The position numbers and the translations under genes are program-made. The notes under the pieces are model-generated. The model searched no databases. It was not told the origin of the DNA and saw only the letters and a list, made by a program, of their open reading frames with translations. Shown here piece by piece: positions 1-10,628 of a stretch of 64,000 bases of DNA (position 1 is the stretch's first letter; each line of letters begins with the position of its first letter). This DNA comes from Siphonodentalium dalli (taxonomy: Eukaryota > Mollusca > Scaphopoda > Gadilida > Siphonodentaliidae): NCBI GenBank assembly GCA_032622095.1, contig CP136063.1, forward strand, positions 93,041,980 to 93,105,979, written 5' to 3'.

Positions 1-211
1 AACGGTAAATCATTTAGTTGGATAGGAACCAGGATGCTCTCTCCTGGTTCGATGGGGAATTTCTCCGATGATGTCATTAACAAAATGGAAGATTGATTGT
101 ACTGGTCGTCATGACTGCAATCATAGCAGAATGTCAGAGCCTCATAGAGCCAGCATCCATGTTTGTTTAAAAGTAATATCTTCATATATCACTCTTAATT
201 TTTTTTCACAG

Positions 212-340
212 AATGGGCAGAATGCTGTGAATTATCAGGTAGCTGAACAGTATGTATCGGCATTCAGCAATCTGGCAAAAAAAGGAAACACTGTGATTCT
301 ACCATCAGATAGCGGGGATGTACCCAGCATGGTCACCAAG
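212..340 (+). CDS. STOML2: STOML2 penultimate coding exon (stomatin-like protein 2)
   Basis: This is an internal exon of 129 bases, exactly 43 codons in phase 0. A T-rich tract ending in CAG (to 211) precedes it and GTAAAT (341) follows it. The translation contains VAEQYVSAFSNLAKKGNT, then ILPSDSGDVPSMV, which closely matches the C-terminal part of animal STOML2/SLP-2 as I recall it. STOML2 is an SPFH-family scaffold of the mitochondrial inner membrane that binds cardiolipin and organises prohibitin and protease complexes. The SPFH domain itself and all upstream exons lie beyond the left edge. The next exon, in compatible phase, is at 2811. Identification rests on recall of the human sequence, not a search, but the match is long and gap-free. 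Confidence 0.9.
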
Positions 341-354
341 GTAAATTTATTTAT

Positions 355-433
355 GAGATTTCCGTCTAAATCCTGCAAAATTACCCATAATTCTGCTGTG
401 GTTAAGTGGTCAATTACTTTGGGCATTACTGTA
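355..433. mobile_element. Half copy of a TA-flanked hairpin MITE (family M1) in the STOML2 intron
   Basis: Only the right arm of the hairpin element seen complete at 2551-2764 is present. It runs from TTTCCGTCTAAATCC through the TTACCCATAATTCTGC segment and ends GGCATTACTGTA. The left arm is absent. It begins about 15 bases after the exon donor site. Confidence 0.8.
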
Positions 434-1160
434 AATACTCATTGATGAGGTGTTCCCTGTTCAGATAATAAGTTCAAATAAGCAGACGTCTGATAATAAA
501 AGTGCAGAAGGAGTCCTATATATTGGAGGAAAACGTTCAGATAATAAGTTCAACAAACGATCTAAAACATAATGTTTTTTACGCCCTGCCTTGTCATGAA
601 CGCAACATTTTTGTTTTTCGGCTGGTCTTTATTGGGTTTTTTGGGCCAGGCCAGGGAGGATTTGAAAGGACAGTATATCCTTTCCTACAACCCACATTTT
701 CCCATTTTTTTGTGGCTGGTCTCATAGCCAACTTTTTAAGGCTGGAATAAATATATATTGTTACTTTCTGTTTGGAACTACATTTGAGCATCTTTATCAA
801 ATCAATAACCAATAGTTTTGGTATATATATGGAAAGCTGAGATTACAATATAGCTATCTTTCATGTTAATTCGTACTTTTGAATGATTTTATTAGGAAAA
901 TATAGCTTTCACCAAATCATGGGTGGGTGAAATGTTCCAACGTGGGCATTCTGGTTGCTTTTACACCATTCTTGGGCATAAGCTATAGAATTTACATTGA
1001 AATTCTTGAATTGAACTGCTTCGAAAACGATTACAAACAGAAAGAACTGACTTATATCGGCCGAAATTATTTGAAAATTAACTATAACCATAACCATATT
1101 GATTCATATTCATTGGTGTGGAATGTTCAGGTAATATGTTAAAAAAACGACCTATGGTAT
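434..1160. other. STOML2 intron, mostly unassigned, with dispersed repeat words
   Basis: No exon is recognisable. Two copies of the word GTTCAGATAATAAGTTCA lie near 461 and 537, a motif that also ends the fold-back at 1162-1393 and recurs near 29.43 and 41.47 kb. The rest is AT-rich, with frequent stops in all frames. Confidence 0.5.
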
Positions 1161-1161
1161 G

Positions 1162-1393
1162 TTGAATATATTATCTGAACATTTCTTAAGGGATAACTAC
1201 TCATCAATGAGTATTTAGTATAGAAAGGGTTAAACGAGACGCAGATTTGACCCCCACTGTGTGAGTATGGAGTAAATTCTCTTTGACTATTTCACCTGGA
1301 AGAGGGATGTCGTATGATAATTTATTTAACCATTTGTTTCCCAAATACTCATTAATGAGTAGTTCCCTTAGGAAATGTTCAGATAATAAGTTC
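1162..1393. mobile_element. Fold-back element with ~52-bp inverted ends
   Basis: The left arm (about 1162-1215) and right arm (about 1342-1393) are reverse complements with few mismatches. Both contain the GAACATTTC(C/T)TAAGGGA and CTCATNAATGAGTA segments. The spacer of about 125 bases has no coding sense. Related arm sequence occurs near 418-560, 29430-29515 and 41465-41570, so this is a dispersed non-autonomous family of unknown superfamily. Confidence 0.7.
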
Positions 1394-1634
1394 AACAAAT
1401 GGTCTATTGTCCTATTATCGGAATTTTTCCCACCACTGGAAAGGAAACCTTCTGCACGTTGTATTGTCTGTCATCTGATTATATATCTTCAACCAAGATT
1501 TCAGCTAGAGGGCAGCGGGTCCCTTTCCCTTCACCCAAATTTTCCCTCGGACAGTTTTCCCTACCCGATCCACAGATTAATGCTTACATGTCCTGTGTAT
1601 CTGCCATTAAATACAACCAACAGGGAGTGATAAA

Positions 1635-1890
1635 CAAGCCTTGAAATAGTGTGTCTGTCATTTGCAGAACGAGGTCCCCAGAGGGTGAATTAAGTGATGC
1701 TACCCCCGCATAGCGGGCTAGCATCACCAAATTCACCCCTCTGGGAACCTCATTCTGCTGAGGTGAAACCAGAATGAGGTCCCCAGAGGGTGACTTTGGC
1801 GATGCTAGCCCGCTATGCGGTGTAGCATCACTAAATTCACCCTCTGGGGACCTCATTCTGCAAATGACAGACACACTATTTCAAGGCTTG
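1635..1890. mobile_element. Fold-back MITE with 8-bp target duplication (family M2)
   Basis: The element is almost one continuous inverted repeat. It starts CAAGCCTTGAAATAGTG and ends CACTATTTCAAGGCTTG. Inside are two back-to-back hairpins built on GAGGTCCCCAGAGGGTGA. It is flanked by a perfect 8-bp direct repeat GTGATAAA (1627-1634 and 1891-1898), the target-site length made by hAT transposases. A longer diverged relative lies at 6434-6868. It has no coding capacity. Confidence 0.85.
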
Positions 1891-2550
1891 GTGATAAACA
1901 AAGATAATGTTATTTGCCCCCCCGACACTGATCACTTGTGAACCATTTTGTGGGGAATGTTTTTGAGAGCTATTCTGAAATTATGACTTATTGCTAAAAG
2001 CCACGTGGTTGAATATACCTAGTTACCCTGAGATTACATTGTCGAATAGCACACTCTTCTGAATCAGTCTTGTTCTAATTTACTTATGATAATGTAGACA
2101 AGGTCCTGATGTTAGTCACAGAAGGATGATCAGGAATATTTCATGCCATAACATGTTTTCATGAAAGTACATTGTAGTGCAGTCGGACATAGAAATAAAT
2201 TGTTAATTTTAACAACTTCCTCTACCGTTATTGGTGGCGGTGTTGGTACACTTATTTTACACAAGGTTTTGTTGTAAAATTTATGGTACCTATACAATGG
2301 AAGTTGTGTGAAATGACAACACACTTACATTACTTAACCCTTCAATTCCTTTACTTTATCTACTTATATTACTGTAAATGTTTAAATTATCGACTGATTT
2401 ACTAAATACTATTAGATATATGCAGTTTGTTGATAGAGTGAGATTACGCCCCAGAGACTATAGGGGTACCATCCCCCAACCCCAAGTGGAAACCCTGCTT
2501 GAACACTCCTAAAACATTGCAGTGTGTATTTTATAACTGGTGGGAGAAGC

Positions 2551-2764
2551 TACAGTAATGCTCAGTAATCGACTCCTTAAACACAGCCGAATTATGGGTA
2601 ACTTTTCAGGATTTAGTCGGAAATATGGCTTGTTGCCATTCATCGGAAGCTCTCGGGGAGAGCTTTCCGATGAATGGCAACAAGCCATATTTCCGACTAA
2701 ATCCTGAAAAGTTACCCATAACTCTGCTGTGTTTAAGGAGTTGATTACTTAGGGCATTACTGTA
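2551..2764. mobile_element. Hairpin MITE with TA ends, complete copy of family M1
   Basis: Near-perfect inverted arms surround a short loop near 2655. The ends are TACAGTAATGC and GCATTACTGTA, so the element is bounded by TA dinucleotides as in Tc1/mariner-type insertions. The same family occurs at 355-433, 22341-22510 and, enlarged, at the axis of the large palindrome (59785-60259). It lies just upstream of the last STOML2 exon. Confidence 0.85.
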
Positions 2765-2810
2765 TTTAATAAAGAAAGGGTTAAATCATTCTTAATATTC
2801 TTCTTTTCAG

Positions 2811-2897
2811 GCTATGACCATATACCAATCTCTATCTGATCACAACAAAGAAAGACAATCAGCCGATCAACTAGAAAATAAAACAATGAAATCGTGA
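2811..2897 (+). CDS. STOML2: STOML2 terminal coding exon with stop
   Basis: The last coding exon begins after a strong acceptor (TTCTTCTTTTCAG, ending 2810) in phase 0. It encodes 28 residues starting AMTIYQSLSDHNKE and ends with TGA at 2895-2897. It continues directly from the SMVTK end of the previous exon, giving the SMV-x-x-AM join recalled from the vertebrate protein. The hydrophilic tail after that point is shorter and differs from the human one, as expected for a poorly conserved C-terminus. The intron between the two exons is 2470 bases. Confidence 0.87.
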   Translation, partial: AMTIYQSLSDHNKERQSADQLENKTMKS

Positions 2898-2975
2898 TGA
2901 TTCAGGCTAAATCTGCTGTGATACCTGGGGAGATTTAATCTCCATGCAATAAAGGCTCTCGGCACATGCCGTCAT
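2898..2975 (+). other. Probable 3' UTR of STOML2 with AATAAA signal
   Basis: A canonical AATAAA hexamer lies at 2948-2953, about 50 bases after the STOML2 stop. No other gene is seen nearby, so this is the likely polyadenylation signal. The exact cleavage site cannot be seen. Confidence 0.55.
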
Positions 2976-3196
2976 CCAATTATTCTGAAAGAGTCAACTA
3001 TCGTAACATTACCATTGAGGGGGATGTGTCAAATATAAATGATGAGTGGTGGAATTAGTATGAGTAGCATGTCAAATGTGTTTCAAATGTCATATTTTCC
3101 CCACAGCAATTCTATTGACAACAGAAATTTTTCTGAAACTCGTTTACATGAAATATATAAATTATTATTCCCACAAAAACATGAGAAACTTTTAAG

Positions 3197-3755
3197 CTGC
3201 TTTCACAGACCTGTGGCTGATGCATGCAGCTATTGGGTTAGGTGCAATGTTTCAAACAATACATACATCACTGGCACTTTCACACGGTTGTGTCTGACAC
3301 AGTTAAACGTATCCGATTTCAAAAAGTTTTTTAAGTCGGTTGCATTTAACTGAGTCAAACACACAGCGGAAGGTCCAGTCAGCATCACAACTACATGAAG
3401 ATGGCTGGGTGAAGTTGAAGAAAATAGACGAGTTCGATCCGGATTCCTTCTGTAACTTCTGCTTACCACAAATGAAAGCCTGCTAGTCAGCACGGTAGCA
3501 AAAGCTGAGAGCAAAGCTTACCGCTATGTAGAATCTAGCCAGCTGTGTATGAAAATCCATATTCACATTTAGATCGAACAATTACATAACTATCTTCTAG
3601 TCAGTGTTCTATTATATGAGATTCCTTCTGGTGATTATATATGTTATATATGTAGCCACATGCATTTTAAGCAACATTGGCCGCAGCCCTGTGAAAGGGA
3701 TGGCTGCACAGCATTTTTACCACATGCGTCAGCCGCAGGTCTGTGAATGCGGCTT
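3197..3755. mobile_element. Fold-back element with ~34-bp inverted ends and internal hairpin
   Basis: The ends pair as GCTTTCACAGACCTGTGGCT (left) against AGCCGCAGGTCTGTGAATGC (right, 3732-3751), imperfectly over about 34 bases. Inside, 3292-3363 forms a second imperfect hairpin of about 35-bp arms. No target duplication could be fixed with confidence. Confidence 0.6.
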
Positions 3756-4327
3756 TAGTGTCGCATTTTTTTTCTCAACAAATTATGAGCCATGTTTAAA
3801 TATGTGGTTAAGCAAAAACCAAGAAAATTGGACCACCACGAAAAAATGTGCTTTTACGGTATATCCTGTAAACTAGTAAAAGTGTAAGTACTAGTTACCA
3901 CATCTTTAAGAGAAAATGTTTGTTAAAACAGCGTTTGTTGTGGATTGTGTTCATCTTGTTGTCCATTGTCTGATTGCTCATCAGTGAATTCATAAAGAAA
4001 CTATATTCTATTGACTTAATTGTTGTTATTATCATCAATCTTTGGTGCAATAATTGTGATCAGTAGCCCGATACAGTTAATGTTGCTTATTATCCGAATC
4101 ACACAGTTGAGTTTATCCAATTTTTAGTCATTTAACGGATGTTAGTGTTCAAGATGCTCAAAATTCTAACTGATTTTACACCAAATTGGTCTTAATTCTG
4201 TAAAGACCAAATAAATAATACCTTTGTTTCCGTTTTTCATTTCTGACTGACCTTCAATGCGATTTCCGATGATAAATAATTTAATGTTGACACACTATAT
4301 ACATGGTTTTATGCAAAAATACTTAAA
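3756..4327. other. Unassigned AT-rich intergenic DNA
   Basis: I see no reading frame with coding character, RNA gene or clear repeat in this stretch. Confidence 0.5.
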
Positions 4328-4497
4328 ATAGTGAGTATCGAGTTCAGGCCTAGCGGCACCGACGAGATGCGAACATCCATCAGAGGACCTTATAGCTTTA
4401 GGCTCTAAAGGACGCTACCCGGGGCTCACCAAATATACACATCTATTTCTAGACTAAATATATTGAACTCATGGAGTTGTGCAAGAGCTATTTGTTA
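4328..4497 (+). repeat. Dispersed SINE-like repeat (family S1)
   Basis: This copy begins TAGTGAGTATCGAGTTCAGG, continues through CCTAGCGGCACCGACGAGAT, and ends near TTGTGCAAGAGCT. The same ~185-bp sequence recurs at 15413-15514 plus 15881-15955 (split by an insertion), 17821-17895 (partial), 22069-22240 and, strongly diverged, 23594-23805. The repeated GAGTTCAGGCC word vaguely resembles a tRNA B box, so a SINE is possible, but no tRNA fold was established. Confidence 0.6.
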
Positions 4498-4542
4498 GCC
4501 GTCAATAAACATTCGAACAATGTCTTGTAAAAAGATCGATAA

Positions 4543-4723
4543 TTAACCCTTTGAGTGCCAGGGGCCGATCTCATCGGCCCTAAACCTACAAAATAAGTCT
4601 GTTAAAGAATATAAGAATAAATATGGTTAAGTCGACCTATGGTCGACTCGCATATATAAGAGAATGTATTGGCACAGGGTATATGGGTTGATACAAAAAT
4701 CGACCTGGCACTCAAAGGGTTAA
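4543..4723. mobile_element. piggyBac-like MITE with TTAA ends
   Basis: The element is bounded by TTAA at both ends and has inverted termini CCCTTTGAGTGCCAGG and CCTGGCACTCAAAGGG. TTAA duplication together with CCCTTTG-type termini is the usual signature of piggyBac-related non-autonomous elements. The 140-bp interior has no coding sense. Fragments of the same interior (CGCATATATAAGAGAA and CATTGGCAC words) recur at 43197-43337. Confidence 0.8.
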
Positions 4724-4815
4724 AGGGATAGTCTAGTCGGTCCATGGGAATTAATGGTTCTCCCATCTAGTCCACCCCTCGTGTCAGTGCAACCACCTCA
4801 TATATATAATTATAG

Positions 4816-4965
4816 CAGGTTAGCCCGCCACTGGCGGCAATCGTCAGAAACATGACAATTTTTATTTAAAAAATTAATTTTATAAATTAATTTTGTTAAT
4901 TAATTTTTTAATTTAATTTTTTGTTTTTCAATGAGTTAATTGTGCCATTTTAATTTACTGGCTTT
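4816..4965 (+). repeat. Dispersed repeat beginning GCAGGTTAGCCCGCCACTGG
   Basis: This AT-rich 150-bp unit recurs almost unchanged at 10488-10620. Its head word also starts repeats at 12120 and 13857. It ends in runs of TTAATTTAATTTTTTG. I cannot assign it to a known class. Confidence 0.6.
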
Positions 4966-6008
4966 TTAGCTCACCTGAGACGAAGTCTCCGGTGGAGCTA
5001 TAGTCATCACTCCTCGTCCGTCGTCCGTCCGTCTGACCGTCCGTGTTTACTAATGACTACTTATGTGGCTAAGATTGTGTAAAATGGATATTTATGTGCA
5101 TAACTTCCGTTGCGTGGCTAGCCACGTAACAGCTTTCAGATGGACGTTCTAAAATGATCTATTTGGCCTAATCAGCTTATTTAATTTTGTAGTCACTCAA
5201 AATTTGGAAAAAAAAAGTCCATCGATTTAGACATCCATGACCCGTCAATAGGAGATGTCGGACACTGACAAGACATTTATGTGGCTAGCCACCCAATCAC
5301 GGACCTGTCAGTTTCTCCTATTCCACTGTCCCAGTTGCTGTGAGCAAGTTTTTGAGTTTTAATCAGCTTCTTCTGCTATAATTCCAACATGTTATGAATC
5401 CATAATCTGGAGTTTTATCACTGTCTACTACTTGATAGCCACTTAAAATTTTATGGCTACTTGAGAAGCCACATAAAAACTAAAGCCACATTACCATTTC
5501 TAGCCACATAGGTCGAAGCCACATATCTACCCATTTGTTGGTATGTCCGTCCGTCCGTCCGTCAACAATCATCTTCTTCTCCAGTATCATAAGGCCAAAT
5601 GAGTTCATATTTGGTGTGGATGTTCCCTGCTTGACTCAGACTCAGATTTGTTAAAATAAGGTCACTGAGTCAAATAGTTGCGAAGCTAGGGCCATAACTC
5701 TATCCCGCCATAGTAATTCTTAAAACAACTTCTTTTCAAGAACAATCAGGCCTATTTAGCTTATATTTGGTATGGAAGGTCCTTGAGTGACTGGGGGTCA
5801 GATTTGTTCAAATGGGGTCACTGGGTCAAATAGGGGCAGAATCAGGGACATAACTCTATTCTCCCTAGTAATGATTAGAATGACTTCTTCTCCAGAATCA
5901 TCAGGCCGATTTAGCTAATATTTTGTTTGGTGGGTCCTTGTGTGACTGGGGTTCAGATTTGTTCAAATGGGTTCAGTGTGTCAAATAGGGGCCGTGTCAG
6001 GAACATAA

Positions 6009-6011
<3 letters not shown>
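4966..6011 (+). repeat. Head-core tandem repeat element, ~155-bp units (pearl/Helentron-like)
   Basis: The head has a short inverted repeat (AGCTCACCTGAGACGAAGTC, then CTCCGGTGGAGCT) followed by CCGTCC-rich sequence. A core of tandem units starting CTTCTTCTCCAG is repeated at 5573, 5729 and 5884 (156 and 155 bases apart). An unrelated block containing repeated GTGGCTAGCCAC words (about 5050-5540) interrupts the head. Bivalve pearl and Helentron-associated elements have this head, tandem core and tail layout. The right end here runs into a poly(A) tract. Confidence 0.6.

Positions 6012-6043
<32 letters not shown>
6012..6043 (+). repeat. Poly(A) tract
   Basis: About 32 consecutive A residues terminate the tandem core repeat. 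It may be a slipped microsatellite or the tail of a retroposed copy. Confidence 0.9.
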
Positions 6044-6047
<4 letters not shown>

Positions 6048-6433
6048 TGTTAAATTTAAATCCTTGCTCAATTCAAAAAACAAATCACAATTCAAAATGA
6101 ACCAATACAAAATATTTTTTTTTCATTTTAACCCCTGATTTTTTGTATTTTTTTAGACACAAAACACCCCATTCCACCCCTTTCCCTCCTCACCCCTCGA
6201 CACCTCTTACCCCACTACCACCCCCCCCCCCATCTGCGTAGCCCTGCACCCACTGCAGTCAAGAAAAAAATAATTAGAAAAACTGACACCTTGTAACATC
6301 CATAAAGTATGGTATTAGCCCCAGACAGAAAGAGTTAATAACAGTCATCAATTCAGATGTTATCTAGCTGGCTGACAGCTAGGTGTAAACAGTCATGCTC
6401 TTGTGTGTATCATTAACATATCATATCAAAACA
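6044..6433. other. Low-complexity AT- and C-rich intergenic DNA
   Basis: T-rich and CCCC-rich simple sequence (about 6105-6240) with no recognisable gene or element. Confidence 0.5.
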
Positions 6434-6868
6434 AAATGCTGTATGTCTGACATTTGCAGAATGAGGTCCCCAGAGGGTGAATTTAGTGATGCTACTCTGC
6501 ACAGTAGGCTAGCATCACCAAATACACTCTCCAGGGACCTCATTCTGCTTAGGCCTCATCTTCAGGGAAGTATACAGGTCTTAAATTGACATTTCTACTT
6601 ACTTTTTCCCTTCTGTTCAGTTTCTATATTCCCTAATTTGCTGTCAGAAGATAAAATTGATAATTGAAGTGCCCAATGGGTGCACATCACCAATTAACTG
6701 GACAACTTCAATCTGTTCCTATGTCTCCCATGGCAGTTGAGGCCTAAGCATAATGAGGTCCACAGAGGGTGAATTTGGTGATGCTAGCACACCTTACAGG
6801 ATTGCAGCACTAAATTCACCCTTTAGAGACCTCATTCTGCAAAAGTCAGACACTATATTCAGGCTTGG
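6434..6868. mobile_element. Fold-back element related to the 1635-1890 MITE (family M2)
   Basis: The two ends carry the same GCAGAATGAGGTCCCCAGAG word in opposite orientation (near 6456, and as reverse complement near 6823-6841). They flank two inner hairpins separated by about 180 bases of unrelated sequence. Copies of GATGCTAGC and CACTAAATTCACCCT match the intronic element. It is more diverged, and no target duplication was found. Confidence 0.65.
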
Positions 6869-6929
6869 CTGTTCCACTATTATATTCTTAACCACCACCT
6901 ATCCAGTTGTACTCATTATACCCTGATTT

Positions 6930-7800
6930 GCAAAGAAAACTTGGGGGGGGGTATATTGGTTTGAATTTGTCTATAAATTTTGTTCTTCTCCACATACATA
7001 TTAAAGACCGAAATGGTTTATATATTTTGACTCGCATTCAGATTTGTTCAAATGAGTTCATCAGGTCATATAGGTGAGAAGCCAGGGCCATAACTCTTTC
7101 CCTCCATAGTAATTCTTCAGAAACCATCAGGCCTATTTAGCTTTTGGTATGGAGGGTTCTTTGGTGAGTGGGGTTCAGATTTGTACACGTGAGGTCATTT
7201 TTAGGAAACTTTTGAGGAAAATCAGTTTTCTTCAACTCTTAAAATCTACCGTTTGAAATTTCTAGATGAATAGATCTCATAGATGGGGATTCACATTTGT
7301 TCAAATAAGGGCAGAGATAAGAGATTTAACTCTCAACCACCCACCCTACCTGTATGTATGCTGTTTGATACTGGTATAATAATATATAGATTCCTATTGA
7401 TTTCTAAGCTGCCTGGGTGGAGGCAATGAGGCTGTAGATTTGATTTTTCAACCAGTAACAGTCCACATTTTCCTACTTCGGGTTAAACTGTTCGACCGAA
7501 ATCGCCACAAATGTTAACAGGTCTATTTTGCTGATATTTAGTATGAAGGGTTCTTTGGTGTCTGGTATTGAAATTTATTCAGATGTGGTCATCAGGTTAA
7601 ATAGGGTGGGACCAGGGACATAACTGTATGTCTCTATAGTCATTCTTAAATTGTCTTCTCAAGAGAGGTTGGACTATTTAGCTTACATATAGTATGGATG
7701 ATCCTTTAGTGACTGATATTCAGATTTGTTAACATCAGGTCAACCTGTTAAGAAATGACGGGGGGCTATGGGGAGTTAACAATTTTGTGTTTAAAAAATC
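6930..7800 (+). repeat. Degenerate ~155-bp tandem core repeats
   Basis: Repeated words GGCCATAACTCT, TATTTAGCTTATAT, GTCCTT and CAGATTTGTTCAAATG match the core units at 5573-6010. Units are degraded here and the head is missing. This appears to be an older copy of the same element type. Confidence 0.55.
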
Positions 7801-8270
7801 ATTGAAATACCAAATTCATTAAAACATCTTCCTTGGAACTACCTAACTGATTAATCTGACATACATGTATGGTGTTTTGGGTCCATGGATAAATGGGCTT
7901 CAAACATGTCTAAATGGTTTTATAAAAAGGTGCTTGTGAGATTGGAAATTTCCAAAAATTGAGAAAGTTTGAGATGTCGGTTGTGAAATTCCAACCCAAG
8001 ACTTGGGAGTCTGGAGCCCGGTTGGGAGGGGACTTGTTGAGCTGGAGGAGGGGGGTGATCAGTAGTGAACAGTGGGCAATTTCATGGTGGATATTCACCT
8101 TGAAATTACCCACTGTACACTACTGAAGCCTCTCTAGCCACATATCGTGTTTAGATCTACTTTTTTCAAAGTGCTTATGAAAAGTTCTGACTATTGTGGT
8201 CTCCAGAGTCCCAGTCTCATCAGTCTTTGCAGTCTGGTGAGCGACCCCACAGTCTTTGACTGTCTTGTTT
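7801..8270. other. Unassigned intergenic DNA
   Basis: No gene or repeat is recognised except one small inverted pair: AGTGGGCAATTTCATGGTGG at 8069-8088 and AATTACCCACTGTACACT at 8103-8120. Confidence 0.4.
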
Positions 8271-8279
8271 AATTTATTT

Positions 8280-8820
8280 ACTGGCTTTTTAAATTTGTTT
8301 TTCCTTGAATTGATCATTTTCAAGGTCAAGGTCAGGTCGGGGTTACAATTTAACCCGTCCATGACACTTCCCGTATATAGCAAGTTTGAGGACACACACA
8401 TATATATCATTTGTGGGTACCCGTTTCAAGGTGAAGATCACCTCGGGCGGGAAAAACTGACCCGATGAAAATCTTCCCCGTTTCTAGGAAGCCCTAAGTA
8501 CGTCACACAACACGCTCATGTCTGGATACAGTCTTACACACACAGACCCAGACGTAAGAATCAAATTACACACATACGCTCTTTATCAACGACACTGCGG
8601 ATACGAACGCTCTTTAACTATCAATGCGGTTAATCCCATTGTGCCGTTTTTTGTGACAGAGTGGAGAACGGGTGGTCGGAGCTTCTCCAGAACGCCGCGA
8701 CGACCATTCCCGTGGTTTTTTACCCTTAGATGGGAAGTTTGAGCCCAATCGGTCCAGCCGTTTTCGAGTCTATAAAGGACAAACACACATATATACGGAA
8801 GTCTCAAAATATATAGTAGA
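8280..8820 (+). repeat. Dispersed repeat family B, copy 1
   Basis: Starts around CCTTGAATTGATCATTTTCA and carries GGGTACCCGTTTCAAGGTGA, CTCTTTATCAACGACACTGC and CAGCCGTTTTCGAGTCTATA. It ends in GGAAGTCTCAAAATATATAG. Further copies are at about 11540-12118, 12690-13020, 13232-13857 and 14640-14942. It has no coding sense; the class is unknown. Confidence 0.65.
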
Positions 8821-8821
8821 C

Positions 8822-10487
8822 TAGCCGATGAGCCCGACGTTGTCCGGGCTATTCAAAAACCAAATTTCAAGTCGATAGCTCTACCCAGCCCGACGTTGTC
8901 CGGGCTATTCAAAAACCAAATTTCAAGTCGATAGCTCTACCCGATTCCGAGATCTGGTCTGCGCATGCGCGAAGCTGGCGTCGCACGGGCTCGGCGACCC
9001 GATAAAATTCGTATCCGGGGCAAGATACATTCACATACCAAATTTCAAGTCGATAGCTCCACCCGTTTCCGAGATCTCGTCTGCGCATGCGCGAAGCTGG
9101 CGTCGCACGGGCTCGGCGACCCGATAAAATTCGTATCCGTGGCAAGATACATTCACATACCAAATTTTAAGTCGATAGCTCCACCCGTTTCCGAGATCTG
9201 GTCTGCGCATGCGCGAAGCTGGCGTCGCACGGGCTCGGCGACCCGATAAAATTCGTATCCGGGGCAAGATACATTCACATAGCAAATTTCAAGTCGATAG
9301 CTCCACCCGTTTCCGAGATCTCGTCTGCGCATGCGCGAAGCGGGCGCCGCACGGGCTCGCCAATACGACAACGTCGACCGCTTGGTCAAACTACACACAC
9401 GTACCAAGTTTCGTCCCGATCGGTCGAGAATCGTAGATTTGTATAAATGACATACAGACATACAGACAGACAAACAGAGGTCTTCAAAAATATATATGAG
9501 ACTAGCCGATGAGCCCGACGTTGTCCGGGCTATTCAAAAACCAAATTTCAAGTCGATAGCTCTACCCTTTTCCGATATCTGGTCTGCGCATGCACGAAGC
9601 TGGCGTCGCACGGGCTCGGCGACCCGATAAAATTCGTATCCGGGACAAGATACATTCACATACCAAATTTCAAGTCGATAGCTCCACCCGTGTTTCCGAT
9701 ATCTGGTCTGCGCATGCGCGAAGCTGGCGTCGCACGGCCTCGGCGACCCGATAAAATTCGTATCCGGGGCAAGATACATTCACATAGCAAATTTCAAGTC
9801 GATAGCTACACCCGTTTCAGAGATCTCGTCTGCGCGAAGCGGGCGCCGCACGGGCTCGCCAATACGACAACGTCCACCGCCTGGTCAAACTACACACACT
9901 TACCAAATTTCAAGTCGATAGCTCTACCCGTTTCCGAGATCTGGTCTGCGCATGCGCGAAGCTGGCGTCGCACGGGCTCGGCGACCCGATAAAATCGTAT
10001 CCGGGGCAAGATACATTCACATAGCAAATTTCAAGTCGATAGCTCTACCCGTTTCCGAGATCTGGTCTGCGCATGCGCGAAGCTGGCGTCGCACGGGCTC
10101 GGCGACCCGATAAAATTCGTATCCGGGGCAAGATACATTCACATAGCAAATTTCAAGTCGATAGCTCCACCCGTTTCCGAGATCTCGTCTGCGCATGCGC
10201 GAAGCTGGCGTCGCACGGGCTCGTCGACCCGATAAAATTCTCATCCGGGGCAAGATACATTCACATAGCAAATTTCAAGTCGATAGCTCCACCCGTTTCC
10301 GAGATCTGGTCTGCGCATGCGTGAAGCGGCGCCGCACGGGCTCGCCAATACGACAACGTTCACCGCCTGGTCAAACTACACACACGTACCAAGTTTCGTC
10401 CCGATCGGTCGAGAATCGTAGATTTGTATAAATGACAGACAGACAAACAAACGAACAAACAGAGGTCTTCAAAATATATATGAGACT
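8822..10487 (+). repeat. 122-bp tandem array in two blocks (family A core)
   Basis: About a dozen copies of a 122-bp GC-rich unit are present, marked by AAGTCGATAGCTCCACCCGT, GGTCTGCGCATGCGCGAAGC and CTCGGCGACCCGATAAAATT. Repeat starts at 8931, 9053, 9175 and 9297 are exactly 122 apart. Two blocks (8822-9491 and 9493-10487) each open with CTAGCCGATGAGCCCGACG and close with GATCGGTCGAGAATCGTAG, a CAGACAGACAAAC stretch and an AT-rich tail. The open frames across it in several phases are by-products of the repeated unit. Confidence 0.85.
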
Positions 10488-10620
10488 AGCAGGTTAGCCC
10501 GCCACTGGCGGCAATCATCAGAAACATGTCAATTTTTAATTTTTTTAATTAATTGTTTGAATAATTTTTTTAATTTAATTTTTTGTTTTTCAATGAGTTA
10601 ATTGTGCCTTTTTAAATTAC
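10488..10620 (+). repeat. Second copy of the GCAGGTTAGCCCGCC repeat
   Basis: Matches 4816-4965 over most of its length, including the CAATGAGTTAATTGTGCC word near the end. It directly abuts the tail of the 122-bp array. Confidence 0.65.
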
Positions 10621-10628
10621 ATTACTTT

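Noticed and set aside
68-445. A 125-residue single-exon reading across the STOML2 exon
   Set aside because: Only 212-340 matches STOML2 and it has clear splice sites; the flanks are intron and a MITE fragment.
8909-10431. Many 80-100-residue frames on both strands
   Set aside because: All are readings of the 122-bp repeat, with near-identical translations in overlapping phases.
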